This document shows, one piece after another, positions 1-7,078 of a stretch of DNA of 16,485 bases. The stretch is from Commensalibacter sp963921845 (lineage in GTDB: Bacteria > Pseudomonadota > Alphaproteobacteria > Acetobacterales > Acetobacteraceae). Within the stretch, counting starts at the first letter, position 1, and the number at the start of each line of letters is the position of its first letter. Made by a program: the position numbers and the translations under genes. The notes under the pieces are model-generated. The model was not told the origin of the DNA and did no database searches. It saw only the letters and a list, made by a program, of their open reading frames with translations. The DNA lies in the NCBI RefSeq assembly GCF_963921845.1, contig NZ_CAWUGZ010000010.1:1-16485 (forward strand). Reading direction: 5' to 3'.

Positions 1-731
1 GTTATATAGAGCAAATTTTAATAGCATTGATAGGATGAAAAATCTTATTATTAAATAAAAGCCTTTTAAAAGAAAGACTTGATTTATTTTACTTATTTAA
101 ATTACATTTTATTTTTGATTTTATCGTAACTTTTTTATACTGCTTACAATTTTTTTAGAGAGATCATACATAATTTATTCAAAATTGAAGAAACTTAAAT
201 ATTGTTAAAAAGAGATTAGTTGGGTCTACTCTATAAATACTTAGATTGCAGCGATGGAAATAACGAACAAGAACGTTGCGACGATTAAAACTTAAACACA
301 AGGACTTTAAAAGCGATCCGTTTTTTTAATTAATTGTTTAGTTAAACTATTGTTAAATTATCAATAATTCCATTAAAAGAAATGTTTTGAATTAAGTCAT
401 ATGCGCTCAAAGTATCTAAAATATTAAAAGGATACTTGTCTCTCTATTTTTTACCGATTGGTAGAACCAATCGAAGATACATAAATTTTTTGCAAGAATT
501 TAAAATCTACGCGTAGTATTTTAATTAAATTTTGACAATTAACAATTAAATTTTCAATGGTTTTATTATTTAAGTGGGGAAAGTGAAGAATGATCAATTG
601 TCGTCATTGTACTGTTGAAGTCTTTCCGTGCGAAAAAGCATCTGTTTCAGATAAGTTTTAAATAGGGGGTTGCCATTTTGGGACGAGAAGAAGGTGTATG
701 CGGAATTTGAACATGTGATTATGTTAAGAAG
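1..731. other. long gene-free region, possibly containing relic coding sequence
   Basis: No reading frame of useful length is open on either strand. Bases 1-180 have roughly 19% G+C by hand count, with many runs of A and T, while about 581-730 rises to roughly 37%, closer to the coding parts of the window. The shift suggests that the right-hand end is either the trailing part of the neighbouring transcription unit or a decayed gene, but I cannot name any protein from its translations. A perfect inverted repeat sits at 455-473 and a TTGACA hexamer at 532-537 without a well-placed -10 partner. No tRNA-like cloverleaf or obvious terminator for the minus-strand gene ending at 732 was seen. Confidence 0.6.
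455..473. repeat. perfect 8-bp inverted repeat (operator-like dyad)
   Basis: CGATTGGT and ACCAATCG flank a 3-base centre AGA, forming a 19-bp dyad in very AT-rich surroundings. Neither strand has a T-run directly after the stem, so it does not look like an intrinsic terminator. The symmetry would suit a dimeric repressor site or a small hairpin, but no adjacent gene tells which. The function is unknown. Confidence 0.5.
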
Positions 732-1865
732 TCAAGGGGAAAGGATAGTTGAAAGATTTAGTTTATACACATAAATTGCTGGAAATACAGACGTTGGTTT
801 TTTGCTTATAAAGGTGGTTGCTGGGTTAAAAGGCAACGTTGCGACGTAAAGAATATTTTCCTTAGTAATAAAAGGATACGTAGACCATTTCAAACGGGGA
901 TCCATAATTAATTTTGTCAATATGCGTTGAGTGGTAAAACGGTAAATACTATTTGTTGCAATATCATTAAAGTAGAGAGATTCATCTGGCCCGCATGTGA
1001 TTCCTCCTGAAGTGGGTGTATCTAACCATAATGTCATGGCCTCGTTAAGTTCTGTTGCAGTATAAGTGGTATCGTTTAAAACATTGGTGTCAATCCGATA
1101 AAGAGGCCCACTCATTGCTTGATAATAAAGTGTTTTTCCATTAGGTGATAGGGCAAGTTGATTGATATTATACTGAGAATTTTCATCGCTATTGGATCGA
1201 ACAAGAATATTGTTAACGATAATTGGTCTTCTTGAATATAGGGTTGAAGAATTTTCCAGCAAACGTCTCGCTTGGTTGGTTTTTAAGTTCACTACGATAA
1301 TTGCGGGCTCCCCTTTATCCGCCAGATAAACGTAGTTTCGATGCACAACTATGGTATTGAGGAAGGTCTTTTTCTTTATAACGTCATGAGGAATTACATA
1401 AATGTAGATAATTTTATTTCGAATAAGATCTATTTTGATTAATTTCGCTCTGTTTGAAGGGTCAGCGTGTCCCGTATTCATTATTCCATTATCCAAAACC
1501 CATAAGAAGCGGTCGTCTTCTAATGTCATACCGGTTAGTTGTATGAAAGCAGAATGATTTTGGTTTGGGCGATAGGTATTCCATTGCAGATCTGGATAAG
1601 GAACCAGCTGATTTTGATTATTTAGAGTGGCAAGTTGTAAGGTAGGGGTTGTGTGGAGGAATGGGATAATAAAAAGCCGTTTATCAGGACTAATAGCGAT
1701 ATGATTTGGAAGAATATTAGTTAATTCGAAAGTTTGCGTTAAAGCTTTAGAAGGAAAAATTGCAGGTTGATCCAGTGTCTGTTTTGCTTCAGCATTAGGA
1801 AAACTTGGATATAAAATAAAAGCCATTGCTACATAGATTTTGCAAAAAAATTTAAATAACGCCAT
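732..1865 (-). CDS. secreted major royal jelly protein/yellow-family beta-propeller protein
   Basis: The 377-residue product starts with a typical signal peptide: a Lys-containing n-region, a hydrophobic stretch at about residues 10-20 and a probable cleavage site after Ala27 (A-E-A). The mature part resembles the MRJP/yellow family (a six-bladed propeller, near 400 residues in insects). Recognisable pieces are LWVLDNG at 121-127, KLIKIDL at 141-147, the ADKGEPAIIVVNLKT segment at 182-196, the ALSPNGKTLYY block at 238-248 and GGITCGPDESLYFND at 287-301. Bacterial members are often labelled L-dopachrome tautomerase-related, but no enzyme activity can be read from the sequence and none is claimed. 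It probably acts in the periplasm or outside the cell. The gene stands alone on the minus strand, divergent from the TPR gene, and has an ATG start with a weak GAAGAT ribosome site 5-6 bases upstream. The family call is fairly secure; substrate and role are unknown. Confidence 0.8.
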   Translation of the reverse strand: MALFKFFCKIYVAMAFILYPSFPNAEAKQTLDQPAIFPSKALTQTFELTNILPNHIAISPDKRLFIIPFLHTTPTLQLATLNNQNQLVPYPDLQWNTYRPNQNHSAFIQLTGMTLEDDRFLWVLDNGIMNTGHADPSNRAKLIKIDLIRNKIIYIYVIPHDVIKKKTFLNTIVVHRNYVYLADKGEPAIIVVNLKTNQARRLLENSSTLYSRRPIIVNNILVRSNSDENSQYNINQLALSPNGKTLYYQAMSGPLYRIDTNVLNDTTYTATELNEAMTLWLDTPTSGGITCGPDESLYFNDIATNSIYRFTTQRILTKLIMDPRLKWSTYPFITKENILYVATLPFNPATTFISKKPTSVFPAIYVYKLNLSTILSP

Positions 1866-1898
1866 AATATATCTTCGATAAATAATAGTTCATTCTCT

Positions 1899-1926
1899 AC
1901 TATAAGACAGTTTTAGATAGGAGCAA
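1899..1926 (-). promoter_or_regulatory. candidate sigma-70 promoter for the MRJP-family gene
   Basis: On the minus strand a TATAGT -10 element (1899-1904) lies 16 bases from a TTGCTC element (1921-1926). The -10 box matches 5 of 6 consensus bases but the -35 box only 3 of 6. Transcription would begin near 1892, giving a leader of about 27 bases before the ATG at 1865. This is inferred from spacing and consensus only. Confidence 0.35.
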
Positions 1927-2091
1927 AATTCATTTAAGAAGTAAGTTCATAGCATTAATAAAATATTAGTTAAAAAAATTATAAAATTAACGTCAAAGAT
2001 TTTAAAATTTATAACGATTTATTGGTATTCATAAGCGTTAACTCGGTATTACAATGATTCATAAATTAATGGCAGCCTGGATAAATCGTAA

Positions 2092-3987
2092 GTGATTTGT
2101 GATTTACATATACAAAAGGCGATGGAATTGCTGGCCGACAGCAAAATTAATGAGGCGGATGCAATATTTTGTCAAATTTTAGAAAAATTTCCAAATGCCT
2201 CAGAGGCGTGGCATGGTCGAGCCTGTGTGGCTCGTAGTCTGGGTCGCTCAGATTTGGCTATAGGGTTTGCGGGTAAAGCTATAGCGCTAAAAAAAATATC
2301 TTACTATTTTATTACATTAGGGTTGGCTTTGTCTGAATGTGGACATAATAACGAAGCGGAAGCGGCTTTGAATTCAGCTGTGTTACTGAATTCTTATGAT
2401 TCTCGAGCGTTTAATACCTTGGGTTGTTTGCAAAATAAATTAGAGAAAATTTCTGAAGCAGAAATGAATTTGCGACGGGCTATTGAATTACAGCCGGAAT
2501 CAATAGGGTATTGGCGTGATCTCATTCAATTTTACTGGCATCATAATAATTATCAGCAGGCGTTTAACATAGCAAAAGATGGGGCCAATTTTAATAAAAA
2601 CGATGTATTTTTTTTAAGTGAATTAGCAAATATCTGTTTTAAATTGGGTTTTTATCAAGAGGCTGAAATTTTATTTCGTCAAGTATTAATAAAGTTACCT
2701 CGTGATCCCATAGCGTGCGCCAATTTAGGCGCATTGTTGTTACATCTACAAAAATTAAAAGAAGCAGAAGATTACCTCCGTATTGCTTATCATGCTTTCC
2801 CGAAAATTTTAGAAAATCAACTCAATTGGGGCATGTTACAAACACGTTTAGGGAATTTGGATACCGCAAAAATTGTATTGTCCAAGGCTTATAAACAAGC
2901 TCCAGAAGATCAAAATTGTGTCCTTAACCTTGGCACTGTTTTATATGAACTCAAACAGCTTGATCAAGCACAAGTTCTTTATGAAAATGCTTTGTCTGGA
3001 ATCACAACTGGTGTGCAAGAAACTCAAGAGCATTATAAGATTAGATATAATCTTTCTATCGTTATGTTGGCTAAAGGTTTTTTTGCAAAAGGGTTGGAGC
3101 TGATGGAGTCAAGATATTATTTCATGGATATACTAGACCATTCATCACCTATACCCCTTTGGAATGGAAAAACAAACCTTAAAAGAAGGTTATTAGTACG
3201 TACTGAACAGGGGTTGGGTGATAATATCTATTTTGCACGTTTTTTGCCTTTTTTGTTAGAAAAATGTGATATTGTCATAGAAGTTTCATCAACTCTTAAA
3301 ACTATCATGGAGCGCATTCTTAATTACACTTGTGTAAAGACTAAACATAAATTTCAATTTATTGAACGTGGCCAAAATTTGCCTTCTGATATTGATTATC
3401 AATGTGGCTTACTGAGTCTGCCTTTTTTATTAAACTGCGACCTCTTTTCCCCATCTTTTCCTTATCTTATTTGCGAAGAATCAAGCTCGGAACGCACCGA
3501 TTGGGTTCATGACGATAATTTTTTAAATGTGGGACTTTGTTGGGCAGGTAGTCCAAACTATGCGTTTGATCAATTAAGATCTAGTTCTTTGTCAGAATGG
3601 ATGCCTTTATTAGAATTAAAAAACATTAATTTTTATTCTTTACAATATGATTACGATAAAAAAAATCTACCTAAGCAACTTACGCCCGTTTCTTTTAGTA
3701 AAGATATGTATTTATTGGCCCAGACAATAAATCAGCTTGATTTAGTGATTACCGTTGACACTGCCATAGCGCATCTTGCCGGTGCGTTAGGAAAAAAAAC
3801 TTGGTTGGTGAATCGATATGGAGGGGATTGGCGGTGGTATCATCATATTGATAAAAAAAGTTGCTGCTATTTTGACGTAACGATATTTCAACAAAACAGA
3901 ACCATGAGTAAAATTAATGCATGGTCAACAGTAATTGAAGAAATAAAATCTGAACTTATTCGTTGTCAAAATTGGTTTGAAAGTTGA
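2092..3987 (+). CDS. TPR protein with C-terminal glycosyltransferase-like domain
   Basis: The 631-residue product is cytoplasmic, with no signal peptide or membrane segment. Residues 1 to about 300 form tandem tetratricopeptide repeats with the usual 34-residue rhythm (for example around 105-138, 207-240 and 275-305). The C-terminal part, from about 355, matches the glycosyltransferase-B-like domain often fused to bacterial TPR arrays: LWNGK at 356-360, RTEQGLGDN at 370-378, VGLCWAGSP at 480-488, VDTAIAHLAGALG at 555-567 and DWRW at 579-582. The SPWYP-like segment that usually follows DWRW is not conserved here. Such proteins are thought to glycosylate or scaffold protein or polysaccharide partners; the acceptor is unknown. 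The frame is closed by a stop directly before the GTG at 2092. An ATG at 2122 (11th codon, with AAAAGG just upstream) is a possible alternative start. It stands alone and converges on glnD. Confidence 0.75.
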   Translation: MICDLHIQKAMELLADSKINEADAIFCQILEKFPNASEAWHGRACVARSLGRSDLAIGFAGKAIALKKISYYFITLGLALSECGHNNEAEAALNSAVLLNSYDSRAFNTLGCLQNKLEKISEAEMNLRRAIELQPESIGYWRDLIQFYWHHNNYQQAFNIAKDGANFNKNDVFFLSELANICFKLGFYQEAEILFRQVLIKLPRDPIACANLGALLLHLQKLKEAEDYLRIAYHAFPKILENQLNWGMLQTRLGNLDTAKIVLSKAYKQAPEDQNCVLNLGTVLYELKQLDQAQVLYENALSGITTGVQETQEHYKIRYNLSIVMLAKGFFAKGLELMESRYYFMDILDHSSPIPLWNGKTNLKRRLLVRTEQGLGDNIYFARFLPFLLEKCDIVIEVSSTLKTIMERILNYTCVKTKHKFQFIERGQNLPSDIDYQCGLLSLPFLLNCDLFSPSFPYLICEESSSERTDWVHDDNFLNVGLCWAGSPNYAFDQLRSSSLSEWMPLLELKNINFYSLQYDYDKKNLPKQLTPVSFSKDMYLLAQTINQLDLVITVDTAIAHLAGALGKKTWLVNRYGGDWRWYHHIDKKSCCYFDVTIFQQNRTMSKINAWSTVIEEIKSELIRCQNWFES

Positions 3988-4112
3988 AGCTGATATAAGC
4001 TATCATAACTATTTGCTAAGTCTACTTTTTCTCCTAAACGATGACTTTTTTTAAAATTTTTATATTATCCTACTGGCGATTTTAATACGAAATAAGGTAA
4101 ATTGGTTTAGAA

Positions 4113-7022
4113 TTAATGTAGGTTAAGTTGTTGAGTCTGGGTTAAATTAAGAGATTCTTGATTATTAATGGATATATTTTCTTCAACATTATGTAGTACG
4201 TCTAAGATGGCTTGTCGGATCATATTTAACCTTTTTTTATCTTTGATTTTTAGACCGAACGCATCTTTAATGTAAAAAACATCCACTGCTCTTATCCCAT
4301 AGGTGGTAACGTGGGCAGAATTGATTTGTAATTTTTGACCTTTAATCGCTTTTGTTACGTCGTAAAGAAGACCAATACGATCTCTTCCATTCACTTCAAT
4401 AATGGTGAAGCTGTTTGAAGCCTGATTGTCAATAACTACTCTTGGTGGAACATGAATGGCTCGCATACGCCTGCCATAGAGTAAATGAGAATTATAATCT
4501 TGAATACGTTTTTCTATATCAATGGAACCCGATAAAGCGGATGTAATTAATTCTTGGATACGTTGTAACCTGTGAGGCTCATTAAAAACATCATCGGACG
4601 CATCTTGTATCCAAAAAGTATCTAAAATCGTACTGTCGGTTAATGTATGTATACGTGCATCAACAATTGAAGCCCCGGCTATGGCCAAAGCTCCTGAAAT
4701 TTTAGAAAATAATCCAGCTTCATCCTGTGTGTAAACAGTAACCTCGGTTACTCCACGATCAGGTAATGGATGTGTTTTAATTATTAAATCTTTATGATGT
4801 TTTTTTGCCTCTTCGATAAGATAAGCATGTCGTATATGAGTCTCTGTATCAAAAGAGATCCAATAGCTCGCGTATCCTAAACTAAGAAAATGATTGATTG
4901 CTTTGGATGGCATGTGACGAGTATAAAGCTGTTTAGAAATATCTTCCTTTATACGATGGATACGCGTATCTTGTTCAAGGATAGCAAGGTTTCCTTCTAA
5001 TACCTCTGAAAGTCTTGTATACAATTCGTTTAATAATGTAGCTTTCCAAGCATTCCATACTTTTTGGTTAACAGCACGCATGTCAGAGATAGTTAGTAAA
5101 AACAGCAATCGAAGCCGTTCGGGAGATTGTATAGTATCAACAAGATCAAGTATAGTTTTGGGATCGTCTATATCGCGTTGAAACGCTGCATGGCTTAACA
5201 AAAGATGATGAAGTATCAACCAAGATACAGTGTCTGTTTCTTCAGCAGACATACCTAACCGAGAGCAAATTACAATAGACATTTGAGAGCCTAATTCTGA
5301 ATGATCTGTATTTCTTCCTTTGCCCATATCGTGGAGCAATGTTGCAAGATAAAGTGCTCTCTTTGATTGTGTAGCTTGAAGGAGTTTGTAAGCAAAATAT
5401 AAATCATCTTGATAGTAACCTGCTTCCAGTAATGCAAGTAGCTTAACCGCTTCAATGCTATGTTGATCCACTGTAAAAATATGGTAAGTGTCAAATTGCA
5501 TTTGTCCAATCATACGTCGCCATTCTGGCATAAATTGTCCTAAAATGCCAGTTTCGCTTAAAATATGGAGCCAATAAGCATTATAATGCTCTTCTTCTGG
5601 AGGCACTAAAACAATTTGCCGTTCTTCTTGCTTCGCGTTGCGGTGTAGCAACTGATAACGTGCTTTGCTGGAAAGTGGTTTGGGTATGTCGCATAGAAGG
5701 TCCAAAAATATTTCAGAAGCTTCTTTATTATTCCTAAGTAAAATAGCCTTTTTTTCTGCATGTATGAGTTGATGGATGGTAAGTGGATGTATTGCTTTTT
5801 TATGCATCTGCGCTAATTTTAAAAGTCTCATCATTTCAATGGGATTTTGTTCAAAGGAAATTTCTGAGGTAGGCAATATTTTTCCATCAGCTATCATAAA
5901 TCCTGTGGAAGCAATGGGTTTATTTTCTGAAAGCTTGTTGTGGTGGAATTGCTCAGTATATAAAATAAGAGCAGCTTCAATAATATACGTTAATTTAACA
6001 ACTTCTCTTGCTGTAAGAAAATAATGGCGCATAAACCGTTCAACACCAACCTGTTGCCCATGTTTTGTATAGCCCATCTTGCCCCCTACAATAGGTTGCA
6101 TATCAAACGTTAGTCGATCTTCTGCCCTGCCCGCAATATAATGAAGTTGAAAACGTACTGTCCAAAGAAAATTGTAAGCACGTTGAATTCGCAGAACTTC
6201 TTGTTGGGTTAAAAGTCCAAGCTTGCCTATTTCGGGAAATAAGTCTCCGAAATTTTGATCAATTCCTAGTACGAAGTGATACTCCCAATACAAGGTCTGT
6301 AAATCTCTTAAACCCCCTCTACCTTCTTTAATATTAGGTTCGACAAGATAAAGCGTATCACCAAATTTTTTATGTCTTGATTGTCTTTCTTTATTTTTTT
6401 CTAAAATAAATCGGTCAGCACCAATTTCAGTGCATACCTGTTTAAATTGATCAGCAAATTGGTTGAAAAGTTCTTTATTTCCACAAATATGTCGCGAATC
6501 CAAAAGATTGGTTAAAATAGTAATATCTTCTTTGGCAGCAATAAGGCACTGAGAAATGGAACGTGTTGCATGGCCAATGTTAAGTCCAAGATCCCACAAA
6601 AAATAAAGATGTTGTTCAATTGTATCTAAAAGCTCGCTGGATGGGTTTTCTGCGGTTAAAAAAAGTAAATCAAGGTCACTAAAAGGGGCAAGGGATTTAC
6701 GTCCATATCCCCCCGTAGCAATAAGGGCTATGGGTTTGTTAAGATCGGAAAGGTTTTTAACATAGATCTGTTCAAATAAAACAGATAATAACCCATCAAT
6801 ATAAGCAGTTAATTGTTTCGTTGCTTGCAGCCCTGACAAACGGTAAACTTCAAAATCTGTACGAACTTGGGTTTGTATTCTACCGAGGTAGCGTCGAAAT
6901 ATTTGTAAAAGTTCTTCGCGGGATAAAGCAGGGTCGCTCCTAACAACATCCCTTAAGTAATTACGAAATTTAAACGTAGATTCTTGTGGATCGGATGAGA
7001 ATTCTGGAAGAGGATGTTTCAA
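4113..7022 (-). CDS. glnD: bifunctional PII uridylyltransferase/uridylyl-removing enzyme
   Basis: GlnD senses glutamine and adds or removes UMP on the PII proteins (GlnB/GlnK), so setting glutamine synthetase activity and nitrogen gene expression. The 969-residue protein shows all expected domains in order. The nucleotidyltransferase domain has GGYGRK at 104-109 and the metal-binding SDLD at 115-118. The GlnE/GlnD linker includes EGRGGLRD near 233-240. The HD domain, which removes UMP, has its His-Asp pair at 564-565 (LLHDMGKG). Two ACT domains for glutamine binding lie at about 759-835 and 872-945. MQFDTYHIFTVDQHS (508-522) is the conserved block ahead of the HD domain. No ATG fits the start: the frame opens at a TTG (7022) preceded by a weak AAGAAA, and it stays open upstream into the end of mutS. 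It is the last gene of the minus-strand run, 56 bases after mutS. No clear terminator follows. Confidence 0.95.
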   Translation of the reverse strand: MKHPLPEFSSDPQESTFKFRNYLRDVVRSDPALSREELLQIFRRYLGRIQTQVRTDFEVYRLSGLQATKQLTAYIDGLLSVLFEQIYVKNLSDLNKPIALIATGGYGRKSLAPFSDLDLLFLTAENPSSELLDTIEQHLYFLWDLGLNIGHATRSISQCLIAAKEDITILTNLLDSRHICGNKELFNQFADQFKQVCTEIGADRFILEKNKERQSRHKKFGDTLYLVEPNIKEGRGGLRDLQTLYWEYHFVLGIDQNFGDLFPEIGKLGLLTQQEVLRIQRAYNFLWTVRFQLHYIAGRAEDRLTFDMQPIVGGKMGYTKHGQQVGVERFMRHYFLTAREVVKLTYIIEAALILYTEQFHHNKLSENKPIASTGFMIADGKILPTSEISFEQNPIEMMRLLKLAQMHKKAIHPLTIHQLIHAEKKAILLRNNKEASEIFLDLLCDIPKPLSSKARYQLLHRNAKQEERQIVLVPPEEEHYNAYWLHILSETGILGQFMPEWRRMIGQMQFDTYHIFTVDQHSIEAVKLLALLEAGYYQDDLYFAYKLLQATQSKRALYLATLLHDMGKGRNTDHSELGSQMSIVICSRLGMSAEETDTVSWLILHHLLLSHAAFQRDIDDPKTILDLVDTIQSPERLRLLFLLTISDMRAVNQKVWNAWKATLLNELYTRLSEVLEGNLAILEQDTRIHRIKEDISKQLYTRHMPSKAINHFLSLGYASYWISFDTETHIRHAYLIEEAKKHHKDLIIKTHPLPDRGVTEVTVYTQDEAGLFSKISGALAIAGASIVDARIHTLTDSTILDTFWIQDASDDVFNEPHRLQRIQELITSALSGSIDIEKRIQDYNSHLLYGRRMRAIHVPPRVVIDNQASNSFTIIEVNGRDRIGLLYDVTKAIKGQKLQINSAHVTTYGIRAVDVFYIKDAFGLKIKDKKRLNMIRQAILDVLHNVEENISINNQESLNLTQTQQLNLH

Positions 7023-7078
7023 TTTCTTATAACCAATTTTAGTGAGAGTAGGAGCTGATGATATGTAGGAATAAATCT

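Noticed and set aside
455..473. Inverted repeat considered as an intrinsic terminator
   Set aside because: No T-run directly follows the stem on either strand, and no gene ends close by.
2873..3103. 76-codon plus-strand frame inside the TPR gene
   Set aside because: It lies wholly within a well-supported gene in another frame and encodes no recognisable protein.
3988..4112. Convergent gap between the TPR gene and glnD, searched for a terminator
   Set aside because: T-rich runs are present, but I found no stem of useful length next to them.
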